DNA of 64,000 nucleotides from Thermococcus sp. 21S7. Lineage in GTDB: Archaea > Methanobacteriota_B > Thermococci > Thermococcales > Thermococcaceae. This document shows, one piece after another, positions 18,618 to 26,455 of the stretch. Position numbers and translations under genes: made by a program. The notes under the pieces were generated by a model, which worked only from the letters and a program-made list of their open reading frames with translations, made no database searches and was not told where the DNA came from. Each line of letters opens with the position of its first letter. Position 1 is the first letter of the stretch. The stretch is taken from NCBI RefSeq assembly GCF_012027615.1, contig NZ_SNUT01000006.1:62001-126000 (forward strand), written 5' to 3'.

Positions 18618-19401
18618 ACGCCCACCCCAGTATCTTCTCCTTCCCAAGGTTGTCTATCAATTTCCATTCCCTAATGCTCCTCCCGCGGGAGGGAAGAGTC
18701 GGAACAAGCTTCGTCCAGCTTTTAACCCTCCCCTTTAGATAGTCAAGAACTCCCCCTGGGACACCAACTCCTAGCTCGTCCTTGAGGAGCTCTAGAATGT
18801 AGCCGGTTCTCTGACAGAGGGAGTCGCTGGCAAAGCGTTCGAAGTAGTCCATGAACTCGTCCCAGTCGAGTTTTTCGGCCTCATAGAGGGCCTTGGTTAT
18901 CTCGGAGTAACCCCCGCAGTAGGCAGGCTTGTAAAAGCAGTCGAAGAACGTCTTCGCGAGGGTGGAGGTGTAGACGCCATCCTTAAGCGTCATTCCCGTG
19001 GCCTTTTCTCCGAGGGCAACAGCCTTGATCGTGTACTCCCCAACGACCCTCTCGCCGGATTTTCTCGGTGTTGCCACGAATATCGTGAACGGCTCGTAAT
19101 CAAGCAGATCGTAAAGCCTTAGGGCGGAAGAGAAGGCTATGTATCCAGGGAACAGGGCCAGTGCTATCCTATAAGGGTTTTTTATTGAGGGCTTTCCGGG
19201 GCCTTCGTTGACGAGGTAGAGGCCTTTCTTCAGCCTTGTGAGGTAGCCCTTTTTCGAGAGGCTCCAAAGGACCTTTTTAACCATCCCCCTGCTGAGACCT
19301 GGGAAGAGCTCTCTAATCTCATCGGCACTCACAATATCCGCTCCCCGTATCACCCTCATTATGTCCTGTTCAGTTTTTGTGAGGTAGTAATTTTCCCGCA
19401 T
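18610..19401 (-). CDS. AbiEi-like winged-helix antitoxin/regulator
   Basis: 263 residues with an N-terminal winged helix (ADEIRELFPGLSRGMVKKVL, then GYLTRLKKGLYLV) followed by the AbiEi C-terminal domain (IALALFPGYIAFSSALRLYD, FDCFYKPAYCGGYSE). AbiEi proteins bind their own promoter and neutralise AbiEii nucleotidyltransferases. The partner here is a deletion remnant (18421-18617). The intergenic space up to 19497 is shared with a divergent ATPase gene. The gene itself looks intact, so it may have been kept as a regulator. Confidence 0.75.
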   Translation of the reverse strand: MRENYYLTKTEQDIMRVIRGADIVSADEIRELFPGLSRGMVKKVLWSLSKKGYLTRLKKGLYLVNEGPGKPSIKNPYRIALALFPGYIAFSSALRLYDLLDYEPFTIFVATPRKSGERVVGEYTIKAVALGEKATGMTLKDGVYTSTLAKTFFDCFYKPAYCGGYSEITKALYEAEKLDWDEFMDYFERFASDSLCQRTGYILELLKDELGVGVPGGVLDYLKGRVKSWTKLVPTLPSRGRSIREWKLIDNLGKEKILGWAYG

Positions 19402-19460
19402 ATAGTGACTGCTATGGTAACTTTCCTAATAAAATTTTCGAAAGCCCAAAAAGCTTATAG

Positions 19461-19494
19461 GTTACAGGGGTATAACTAGTTACAGGGGTGTAAC
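19461..19494. promoter_or_regulatory. Two tandem inverted repeats, operator-like
   Basis: GTTACAGGGGTATAAC (19461-19476) and GTTACAGGGGTGTAAC (19479-19494) repeat with 18-bp spacing. The second is a perfect GTTAC-A-GGGG-T-GTAAC inverted repeat. They fill the gap between a TATA-like CTTATAGG (19454-19461) and ATG 19497, where a repressor would block transcription. Autoregulation of the ATPase gene is the simplest reading. Confidence 0.55.
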
Positions 19495-19496
19495 CT

Positions 19497-20564
19497 ATGA
19501 TGTTCAGTGAGAGACCTGTCTCAGATATGAGGAGGTTATATGGGAAGGAGCACAGGCGGGCGGTTCAAGAACTGAAAAAGAACGTGGAAGCGGGAAAGTT
19601 CACCGCGATACTGGGTCCAAGAAGGGTCGGGAAAACAAGCGTTCTACGAACTTTCCTCAACCACTACGGCTACCCCTATCTCTACTATGACCTATCCCCA
19701 TACATTGGACTTACCGGAGTCAGCTACCAGGCCCTAACTCCTGCCCTGATTGGGTTTGAGACGGGTAAACTCTCCGGGGAGGCGCAACTTAGCCTGGGAG
19801 TTCTCAAACTGAATTTCAAAGTTGAGAGGGGAGTAGAGTTCGAGAATGCTATGATAAACCTCCTTCGGGAAGTCAACGAAAAGTATGAGCGCTTTCTCCT
19901 GGTATTCGATGAGGCTCAGGTGCTCGCGTTCGTAAGGGGCGTGAACATGATGGGGCTCCTCCAGATGATCCACAACACCCTAGATAACGTTGTCGTGATA
20001 ATGACCGGGTCGATGCCAGGGCTTCTTGAGAACATGCTCTCCCCTTCGTCCAGTAAGCCTATGTTCGCCAGATACGTTGAAACGATACGGATAAACAGGT
20101 GGAGCCCCGGAGAGGGAAAGGAGTACCTGAAGAAGGGTTTCGAGGAGGCAAACGTTGAGTACCTGCCGGATGAGTTGGAGGAAGCGGTGGAAGAGCTCTC
20201 TCCAGTGCCTGGTTTCCTGACGATTTATGGGATCCACAGGGTTAACGGAAAGGAACACGGGGGGGCTTTGGGGGAGGCGATAGATGAGGCAGTGAGTCTG
20301 TGGGAAAGAGACCTTGAGGCGTTTCTGAACATATACAACTCAAAAACATACGTCCGGGTTCTGTGGGTACTCGCCCAGAGCAGGCTGGGGTTTTCGTGGA
20401 GTGAACTAAAAAGGGAGCTGTCTAGGTTTGAGACCGTTAGCAATCCCAAACTTGCAAGAGTGCTGAAGAACCTCCTCGGAGCAGGGATGATAGAGAAGAG
20501 AGACGGCAAGTACTATATAGCCGAGAGACCTCTTGCCAAGGCGGTGTTGAGGATGAAGGTATGA
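19497..20564 (+). CDS. Archaeal ATPase (PF01637-type AAA)
   Basis: 355-residue STAND/AAA-like ATPase of the family expanded in Thermococcales. Walker A GPRRVGKTSVLR (~40), the beta strand YLYYDLS, Walker B FLLVFDEAQVL (~132) and sensor VVIMTGSMPGLL (~165) are intact. A winged-helix C-terminus ends in LLGAGMIEKRDGKYYIAERP. Two ATGs start the frame (19497, 19500), and the transcript is nearly leaderless. The biological role of this family is unknown; copies are often lineage-specific and associated with mobile regions. Confidence 0.82.
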   Translation: MMFSERPVSDMRRLYGKEHRRAVQELKKNVEAGKFTAILGPRRVGKTSVLRTFLNHYGYPYLYYDLSPYIGLTGVSYQALTPALIGFETGKLSGEAQLSLGVLKLNFKVERGVEFENAMINLLREVNEKYERFLLVFDEAQVLAFVRGVNMMGLLQMIHNTLDNVVVIMTGSMPGLLENMLSPSSSKPMFARYVETIRINRWSPGEGKEYLKKGFEEANVEYLPDELEEAVEELSPVPGFLTIYGIHRVNGKEHGGALGEAIDEAVSLWERDLEAFLNIYNSKTYVRVLWVLAQSRLGFSWSELKRELSRFETVSNPKLARVLKNLLGAGMIEKRDGKYYIAERPLAKAVLRMKV

Positions 20565-21117
20565 ATCCACATCTAGATGTGTTTGATATCATGTTTAGAC
20601 TGTAAGTTGCGGGTGAGATGCAAGGCTCCTCCCAGCCTAGAGGTGTGCCTCCTGCTCAGAGAAATGGGAGGTCCCCCATTATGGGGGATGTCCAAAGATG
20701 TACATAGGAGTTGCAGGAGTTAACCAAACCTTAACAACACTGGCTCCTCTCATACGAACAGGATAAAGAGAACTACGAAAAAGCCCAAAGCATTAGGAGG
20801 AACAGTTCACAGGGGACGAACCACACGCCATTTCTGTTTTCAAGCTTTCCGTTATGGATGACCATACCACAGTCTTAGTCTGTTCAAACAGAATAAAAAC
20901 CCCATGTTTAGTCTGCTTGAGCAGACTAGAGCCAAACTTTTAGCAAGGTCGACTAGAGAGAATCTCTCGCAAATGAACCCCCTTCACTAGGGGTCTTCAC
21001 TTATTCAAGGTTTCCCTCATAGTGGATTATCTCCCTATGAGACACAGATGGAAGTGCTGGGAAAGCCTTTGTAGTTGGGGGAAGCAGATGGAAAAGTTAG
21101 GGATAGTGATGCACATA
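20565..21117. other. Gene-free stretch with several palindromes
   Basis: No convincing gene in 553 bases. It holds a perfect CACATCTAGATGTG palindrome just after the ATPase stop (20568-20581) and TCCCCCAT-T-ATGGGGGA (20672-20688). Two related inverted repeats follow: TCTGTT-CA-AACAGA (20879-20892) and TAGTCTGCT-TG-AGCAGACTA (20909-20928). This may be the decayed promoter region of a lost gene. Confidence 0.4.
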
Positions 21118-21846
21118 CTATAAAAGGCCAGTGGAGTTCTCCAAAAAATTTTGCAAAAATGATAGACCATTATTAATGTTCTCCTCGGTTATGGCACCCC
21201 TGCGAACTTTGGTCTTTTTTGATTGGATATCTTTGAGGGGATAAATCTCAAAGCCCAGCCTGTCCCTAAAGTCTGTATCAAAAGTAAGTATCTTATTTAT
21301 CCCCATTTTAATCATGAAATACGTAACCCAGGCATCAAAAAGATCAAATTCGTTGCTAAATACAATGTTCCTGCCACTGTTTCCGTATTTTTGAGTTATA
21401 CTTCTTTTAGTTTCTATTTTAGTTGCCAGGAATTCAAACTCAAAAAGGGAAACACTCAGAGCTATTAGGTAATCCGGATCTGTTTTGTTCTCCAGAAAAT
21501 CAAATATCTCCCGCTTATCTTTTAGGTGATCCCTTCTACTGATAAGAGCCTCTACCTGCAGTGGGTTAAGCAATAGTACAAAATTTTTTGGAAATTTTAG
21601 ACCCAGCTCCAGCATCCCTTCAAAAAAAGTTTTTGCGACTCTCTTTCCGTGTTTCTTTATTAGTTCATTCGTTGTTTCCCAAAGGGTCGGCCAGCCAATA
21701 AAAAAGACAACATTACGGGAAGAGGTAGGATTATCAAGAAACTCCCTGGATCTTTCATGATACTGATCTTTCGGATCACAGAGGGAAATTAGAAAGCTCG
21801 TGTCTACGTAATACCAATCATTTCTCTGGGTGTGATTAGATCCCAT
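21118..21846 (-). CDS. PIN-domain protein (VapC-like putative ribonuclease)
   Basis: 242 residues, AT-rich. The PIN signature begins with WYYVDTSFLISLCDPKDQYH (first catalytic Asp near residue 15), a Glu follows in the TLWETTNEL helix (~55), and NKILTFDTDFRDRLGF (~185) supplies the last acidic pair. At 242 residues it is longer than a minimal VapC (~130-150), with an insert in the middle. GGTGAGGGG precedes ATG 21846. The small gene upstream (21874-22023) is a plausible antitoxin. RNase activity is inferred from fold only. Confidence 0.7.
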   Translation of the reverse strand: MGSNHTQRNDWYYVDTSFLISLCDPKDQYHERSREFLDNPTSSRNVVFFIGWPTLWETTNELIKKHGKRVAKTFFEGMLELGLKFPKNFVLLLNPLQVEALISRRDHLKDKREIFDFLENKTDPDYLIALSVSLFEFEFLATKIETKRSITQKYGNSGRNIVFSNEFDLFDAWVTYFMIKMGINKILTFDTDFRDRLGFEIYPLKDIQSKKTKVRRGAITEENINNGLSFLQNFLENSTGLL

Positions 21847-21873
21847 TAACTCCCCTCACCTTTAGAAACAATG

Positions 21874-22023
21874 CTAAAACAGACTAATCCTGTTGTCTTC
21901 GAGGTACTTCCTAAACTGCACGCTGCTTATTCTCTGGACTTCTTTTGCTTCTCTGTATATACTAGTGTCCCTGAACATCCCCTTTGCTATTGCCTTTCGA
22001 AGGGTCATATCTTTTTTGCGCAT
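21874..22023 (-). CDS. Small basic protein, candidate antitoxin for the PIN gene
   Basis: A 49-residue Lys/Arg-rich, helical protein. I recognise no family. ATG 22023 has GGTGGGGAG at ideal spacing, and the PIN gene follows 27 bases after its stop. A longer reading from 22203 would be antisense to the ATPase remnant and is unlikely. Its size and position upstream of a PIN gene suggest an antitoxin. Confidence 0.45.
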   Translation of the reverse strand: MRKKDMTLRKAIAKGMFRDTSIYREAKEVQRISSVQFRKYLEDNRISLF

Positions 22024-22080
22024 TCTCCCCACCAAAGTTAGTTGGGGTCGAGAATATTTAAGCATTTCTTCACTGTGCAC

Positions 22081-22716
22081 ATGGTAGAAATCGAAACAGC
22101 ATGTCCGAGTTCCCAAAAGCATAATGTGGTGTTCTTTGGCTATGCGAGAAAGGACGACGGTGATCCCCGTGAGTTCTTCCAGGAGTTCATCGACCTTGGT
22201 CACCTCCGTTTCGTCTTCGTACCGCGTTCGACGTCCCGCCTGTTGAACTACCTCGGTGTTGGAGACTACTCCTCGCCCCTGTTCGGCAGGTTTGAGGTCT
22301 TCGTTGAAGTTGTTCCACTCTCGCCAAATGAGAGTATGAAATTTCTCGGCGATTGCCCCTTCGATGTGGTGAGAGTTTATGGGTTGACTGGTGGTTTAAG
22401 GGGTGCTCTTGAGCTTCTCCGGAGTGTGGACTGTGATATCAAAGAATACAGGAGGATGATCAGCAAAATCGCTCTTCGCGACCTCGCACCGAAGGGGCCC
22501 AAAAAGGGCAGGAAACTCGTTGAGGTGGCCGCGGCGGTTGCAAAGGAAACCAGGGTTCGGGAATATGTAAAGCGTGAAGACATTGTCCAAAAGTATGGCA
22601 TAGATGAAAAATCGCTGTCAAGATATTTATTCCCATTGTATGAGCTTGGCTATGTTGACTTTTTGAACAAAGATATGGTAAAAACACCAATACCATTTCA
22701 GTTTTTTGACATATAA
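22081..22716 (+). pseudogene. PF01637-type ATPase lacking its P-loop half
   Basis: The frame encodes only the C-terminal part of an archaeal ATPase. It covers LRFVFVPRSTSRLLNYLG and SSPLFGRFEVFVEVVPLSPN, then the VYGLTGGLRGALELL loop and a winged-helix end with KYGIDEKSLSRYLFPLYELG. No Walker A or B motif precedes it, so about 150-200 N-terminal residues are missing. A TATA-like ATATTTAAGC (22051-22060) and ATG 22081 could still express a fragment. It ends at a strong hairpin (22715-22746). Confidence 0.65.
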
Positions 22717-22748
22717 ATACATACTCATTCTTCTGAGTATGTATTTTT
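22715..22748 (+). terminator. Strong hairpin with T-tract after the ATPase remnant
   Basis: AAATACATACTCA and TGAGTATGTATTT form a perfect 13-bp stem around a 6-base loop, followed by further T residues. It overlaps the stop codon of the remnant. Good terminator geometry. Confidence 0.5.
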
Positions 22749-23411
22749 GTGTAATAATGCACGTTTGGGAGTACAGGAAGCTTTTGGAAAAAGCTTCGCC
22801 AAAAGTTTGTAGCTCTCTGCATTGTCGCGTTTGGAAAAGTTCTGGTTTTCTTCTCGGGAACCCTATTCTTGATGAGAACAATGAACAAAATGCCGAGCTT
22901 ATCAAAGGGGTTTGCTTTCCTCTGACGCCCTACGGGCGCCTTTTTAGGGGTAAACCCCTTTACAAGGAGTTCCTAAAGGAGTTCTCACTCAAAACAATTG
23001 ATTTCAAGTAGAAAACCTCTAGAGAACTTGCACTTCAAGAAGGAGCTACCAACTTTGATGAAACTTTGCGCAGGCAAACAAACTTTGCAAAGCAAAGTTT
23101 GATCAAAGAGAGCCCTTTCCATCAAACTGGCAGAAAAACCAGTCGTGCAATGGTCAAGTACAACCAAAACATGGGTTTAACTTTTAAATCAAGCCCTTCA
23201 AGCAGTTTCACATTTTTATCGGCGCCCGAAGGGCGCCTTCACAGATGAAACACTCACTAAGCAAGAATGGTTTACTGGTTAAAGCCCTGAAAAATTTCGT
23301 GCACTAGTTAAACCCTCGTTGAGAATGTAGTTAAAATATCGCACGACCTCAAGGCACAGCACCAAACACAGTTAGAACTTTTTGATGAAACTTTGCGCAG
23401 CAAAGTTTCAA
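22749..23411. repeat. Hairpin-rich, gene-poor stretch before the tRNA pair
   Basis: No supported gene. Hairpins: CGCCC-TAC-GGGCG plus T5 (22926-22945); CAAACTTTGC-AAA-GCAAAGTTTG (23079-23101); GGCGCCC-GAA-GGGCGCC (23221-23237); TGAAACTTTGC-GCA-GCAAAGTTTCA (23386-23410). The block GATGAAACTTTGCGCA occurs twice (23057 and 23384). The last hairpin abuts the tRNA-Ile 3' end and may stop tRNA transcription. Confidence 0.5.
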
Positions 23412-23489
23412 TGGTGGGCCCGCGGGGCTTCGAACCCCGGACCTCCCGCTTATCAGGCGGGCGCTCTGACCAGGCTGAGCCACGGGCCC
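23412..23489 (-). tRNA. tRNA-Ile (GAT), CCA encoded
   Basis: The minus strand folds as a full cloverleaf: acceptor GGGCCCG (23483-23489) with CGGGCCC, anticodon loop CTGATAA (anticodon GAT), T-loop GGTTCGAAGCC, discriminator A and an encoded CCA. No intron. Second in a two-tRNA transcript. Confidence 0.95.
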
Positions 23490-23502
23490 ACGAGAAAGAT
23501 TT

Positions 23503-23580
23503 TGGTGCCCCGGCCGGGATTTGAACCCGGGTCGCGGGATCGAGAGTCCCGCATGATTGACCGGGCTACACCACCGGGGC
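23503..23580 (-). tRNA. tRNA-Glu (CTC), CCA encoded
   Basis: The minus strand gives acceptor GCCCCGG (23574-23580) pairing with CCGGGGC, anticodon stem CGGGA/TCCCG with loop CTCTCGA (anticodon CTC), T-loop GGTTCAAATCC and an encoded CCA. No intron. It lies 13 bases upstream of tRNA-Ile in the same direction. Confidence 0.93.
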
Positions 23581-23604
23581 GCGTCCGAAATTAGGGAGCC
23601 GGGA

Positions 23605-23616
23605 GGATTTAAAAAG
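23605..23616 (-). promoter_or_regulatory. TATA box of the tRNA-Glu/tRNA-Ile unit
   Basis: Minus-strand CTTTTTAAATCC is centred about 30 bases before the mature tRNA-Glu 5' end, as usual for archaeal tRNA genes. Confidence 0.65.
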
Positions 23617-23796
23617 TTTTCGGTAGATGGTCGGTCGTTCAGTGGGTCGGGCGGGTTTCATGAAAAAGGGTAATCATCACACAATCACTTATTTCTTTTA
23701 TGAAAAGTCCTTCCGAACCACTCAGGGCACATCCCGCAGTTTTGTGAAATTATTTCCAACAGTTGCCAAAAAATTTTGCTATAAATAAAAGCAAAG

Positions 23797-23806
23797 CTTT
23801 ATATAG
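23797..23806 (+). promoter_or_regulatory. TATA box of structured RNA copy 1
   Basis: CTTTATATAG is centred 25 bases before the first base of the repeated RNA core. The flanking block TTTTGCT...AAAGCAAAGCTTTA is conserved at copy 2 and contains a TTTGCT/AGCAAA inverted repeat, possibly a regulator site. Confidence 0.6.
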
Positions 23807-23826
23807 TTAAAACACCTATAGGTATC

Positions 23827-23992
23827 TGAGGAGTGCTGTACGGAAGAGACTGAAGCGAAAGCTTCACCCCAGGACAGCCTGACCCGAGTGGTTTCATGAA
23901 CCGTAACGGAACATGAGGCACGTTGCAGGGGAGGGTTTGAAAGGAGTGGAACTTCACTCCAGCCTCTTTCGCACGGCGCTCCTCACTATTCT
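23827..23992 (+). ncRNA. Structured noncoding RNA, copy 1 of 2 identical copies
   Basis: A 166-bp segment identical to 51624-51789. The ends pair: 23828-23839 with 23973-23984, then GGAAGAG (23842-23848) with CTCTTTC (23964-23970), closing a multibranch fold. Internal hairpins: TGAAGC-GAAA-GCTTCA (23851-23866), CAGG-ACAG-CCTG (23870-23881), GGTT-TCATG-AACC (23890-23902), GGAGTG-6-CACTCC (23943-23960). A TATA box sits 25 bases upstream. No reading frame explains the conservation. I cannot match it by eye to SRP RNA, RNase P RNA or box C/D/H/ACA RNAs. Confidence 0.75.
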
Positions 23993-24283
23993 CCAGCGTT
24001 TAATGAACGGCAGGTTTATCTGCTCTACTCTAATTAAACGTATTATCATATCTAATTTTCGTGGATAGCATGACACTATCTTCCACAAAGTTCTAAGATT
24101 ACCCAACACGAAATTTCAAAACACCTCCTGCAGTCGTGACGAAAAACTTATTAGTATCATCTTGCTTGTCTACCATAGACTTCCACTCACATATGTCCAA
24201 TCTAATCGGCACGTTGTTAAACCACCATGTCCATGGGGTTTACAAAAAAGGGCCTCGCACCAGCCGGCATGGAGGCATATCAA

Positions 24284-25240
24284 ATGGAGAAAAAGGTTCA
24301 TCCGGATGACGTCACGATACTCATTCCCACGAAGAACGAGGAGGATGGAATCGGGGAAGTCATCGACGGGTTTAAAGAACTGGGATATAAGAATATCTTC
24401 GTCATAGACGGACACAGCACCGACCGAACGAGAGAGATAGCAAAGGAGAAGGGTGCAACCGTTGTGGTTCAGAGCGGTAAAGGGAAAGGACAGGCGGTTG
24501 CTGAGGCGTTCAACCTCATTGACACTGATGTAATCGTCATGATCGACGGGGATGGAACTTACGACCCGAAGGATATCGAAAAACTTCTCCAGCCCATCGA
24601 GAGGGGGATAGCCGAGCACGTCATAGGAAACAGACTTGAGAACTACGAAGATGGGGCTTTTACCCGGCTTAATCTGGTTGGGAACAAGATATTCAACGCG
24701 CTCTTCAGGTTCATGTACGGCGTTAAGGTTCACGATTTACTCACAGGATACCGCGCCCTGACGAAGGAGCTCTACAAGAGCGTGGAGCTTGAAAAGCACG
24801 GCTTTGAGATCGAGACGGAACTCACAGTTGAGACGATAGCCAAAGGCTTTCGCATCGCCGAGGTTCCGATAAGCTACCGCAGAAGAAAGGGCGAGGCAAA
24901 CCTCCACCCGATAAAGGACGGCTGGCGGATAGGAAAGACGATAATAGAACTGATGGTCAGGTACAATCCCGGGAGGTACCTGTACATCCTGGGATTCCTT
25001 GCCCTTCTGGTGGGCTTTATAACCGGGGTCTACGTGATACAGGAATGGCAGAGGGGAGTGACCCACTACCTGCTGGCACCGCTCACATCGATTTTCGTGA
25101 TCACTGGGATTAACCTCGTGATATTCGGGTTCGTCACGGGGTACATCTTCAAGAGCATGGTGGGTTTGAAGAGGGAGATACGGAGTATCCAACGCATAAT
25201 AGAAACCAAGTCCCAACGCAAGAATAACGGAAAAATCTAA
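24284..25240 (+). CDS. AglJ-type S-layer N-glycosyltransferase (GT2)
   Basis: Adds the first sugar to dolichol phosphate in archaeal N-glycosylation. GT-A fold: VTILIPTKNEEDGIGEVI at the start, DGHSTDRT (~45), the metal-binding region VIMIDGDGTYDP (~85), GNRL, VHDLLTGYRALTKEL (~150) and YRRRKGEANLHPIKDGW (~205). Two C-terminal membrane helices follow (ILGFLALLVGFITGVYVI, FVITGINLVIFGFVTGYIF). In-frame ATGs at 24227 and 24269 exist, but GGAGG at 24270-24274 fits ATG 24284 and the protein then starts just before the domain. First gene of the glycan island; normal GC, unlike the genes that follow. Confidence 0.85.
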   Translation: MEKKVHPDDVTILIPTKNEEDGIGEVIDGFKELGYKNIFVIDGHSTDRTREIAKEKGATVVVQSGKGKGQAVAEAFNLIDTDVIVMIDGDGTYDPKDIEKLLQPIERGIAEHVIGNRLENYEDGAFTRLNLVGNKIFNALFRFMYGVKVHDLLTGYRALTKELYKSVELEKHGFEIETELTVETIAKGFRIAEVPISYRRRKGEANLHPIKDGWRIGKTIIELMVRYNPGRYLYILGFLALLVGFITGVYVIQEWQRGVTHYLLAPLTSIFVITGINLVIFGFVTGYIFKSMVGLKREIRSIQRIIETKSQRKNNGKI

Positions 25241-25291
25241 AGTATATTAGAAGACAAGTTTGAATGAGCAGTTGAGAGGTGAAATGAGACT

Positions 25292-26455
25292 ATGGATCGC
25301 GAAAAACTTTTGATAATATCCCCACATACTAAAGTCAAGTTGAAAGACATGCCAACCGAAGGTGTAGAGAGCAGAATATCCACCCTTGCACGTTTACTGA
25401 CCAAAGACAAAGAAATCATAATTATTGAGCCTTCAGATTTAAAGAATAGCAAAGAACATGGTGTCAGATATCATTTCTACGCGTTCGACTTTGTGAAAAT
25501 AAAAAATATGCGACTAGGTTCGTATTTCCTGTTTCTAAACCCATTCTATTACTATGCACTCTTTAGAGCCCTAAAAAAGCATTCTCCATCTATGATATTG
25601 ATAAGCCAGCCGTGGGGAGTTTTTTCTACGTACTTAGTTGTAAGAAAAATTTTTGGAAGTACCTCATTTATTGTGCATGACTCTCACAATGTCGAAAGTG
25701 AATACGCAAAGATCATAGTAAAAGATAAAAATATCCCATGGATCATAAGACTGTTTTATCTTGTGACTATAAACTTTATTGAAAAATTATCTGTATACTA
25801 TGCCGATTATACACTGGCAATAAGCTATGATAACAAAAAAACATTTATTAACAAATATAAAGTAATCCCAGAGAAAATAATTGTTGCTCCCCCACTAATC
25901 ACAGTCAACAGACTTTCCAAAAATGAAAGGGCCAATAAAGGAAATAATCAAATCTGGGCAGTCTTTCATGGCATCTACAGAACTGTTCAAAACAAGGAGG
26001 CAATTGTCATTATAAAAAATAAGCTTGCAAAAGAATTTAAAAAATATAAAAACTTCAGGTTTATAATCTTTGGAAAAGGAGTTCCTAAGATTAACGATGA
26101 TATTGTACTCTCTCTTGGGTTTGTTGAAAATATATATGAGCTTCTTGAGAAATGTGACATTGCAGTTATCCCACTAAAAAGTGGAGAAGGTGTTAAGCTT
26201 AAGATGTTAGATTACATGACTGTAGGGTTACCAATAGTAACAACCAAAAAAGGCGCTGAAGGATTGGAACTGGTAAACGGTAAGCATGCAATAATAGTCG
26301 ATGATGTAAATGAAAACTTCGTGAGGGCGATTAAATATCTAATTGAAAATCCAAAAATTAGACGAAAACTTGGACACAACACAAAGGAACTAGCTAAGAA
26401 AAAACACACGAGAATAGAGCTTAATGGACAATATATCAGAGGGAATCTCACATGA
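25292..26455 (+). CDS. Glycosyltransferase, GT-B fold (group 1/GT4-like)
   Basis: 387 residues with two Rossmann domains. N-terminal acceptor side includes TSFIVHDSHNVESEYAK. The nucleotide-sugar side has FRFIIFGKGVPKIND, IYELLEKCDIAVIPLKSGEG and VKLKMLDYMTVGLPIVTTKK. It lacks a classical E-x7-E, having KMLDYM at that site. The gene is strongly AT-rich, unlike flanking chromosomal genes, suggesting acquisition from elsewhere. Its last ~70 codons share 197 identical bases with the next gene, with which it overlaps by 4 bases (ATGA). Likely elongates the lipid-linked surface glycan; sugar unknown. Confidence 0.8.
   Translation: MDREKLLIISPHTKVKLKDMPTEGVESRISTLARLLTKDKEIIIIEPSDLKNSKEHGVRYHFYAFDFVKIKNMRLGSYFLFLNPFYYYALFRALKKHSPSMILISQPWGVFSTYLVVRKIFGSTSFIVHDSHNVESEYAKIIVKDKNIPWIIRLFYLVTINFIEKLSVYYADYTLAISYDNKKTFINKYKVIPEKIIVAPPLITVNRLSKNERANKGNNQIWAVFHGIYRTVQNKEAIVIIKNKLAKEFKKYKNFRFIIFGKGVPKINDDIVLSLGFVENIYELLEKCDIAVIPLKSGEGVKLKMLDYMTVGLPIVTTKKGAEGLELVNGKHAIIVDDVNENFVRAIKYLIENPKIRRKLGHNTKELAKKKHTRIELNGQYIRGNLT
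26189..26385 (+). repeat. 197-bp identical segment shared by two glycosyltransferases, copy 1
   Basis: Bases 26189-26385 equal 27310-27506 at every position read, whereas the upstream parts of the two genes are clearly diverged. It covers the nucleotide-sugar-binding C-terminal part. Recent gene conversion or unequal recombination is the simplest cause. Confidence 0.9.

Noticed and set aside
18263-18742. 159-codon plus-strand frame
   Set aside because: Antisense to the zinc-ribbon gene, the AbiEii remnant and the AbiEi-like gene, with no motif of its own.
22706-23011. 101-codon frame in the hairpin-rich stretch
   Set aside because: Starts inside a terminator-like hairpin, no ribosome-binding site, no recognisable domain, low-complexity composition.
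20565-23412. Integrated virus or plasmid attached at the tRNA-Ile 3' end
   Set aside because: I looked for a duplicated tRNA 3' segment and for an integrase gene and saw neither, so the AT-rich stretch cannot be called an integrated element.
23827-23992. Identification of the repeated RNA as SRP RNA or RNase P RNA
   Set aside because: It is about half their length, is present twice, and the conserved core sequences of those RNAs were not recognised.
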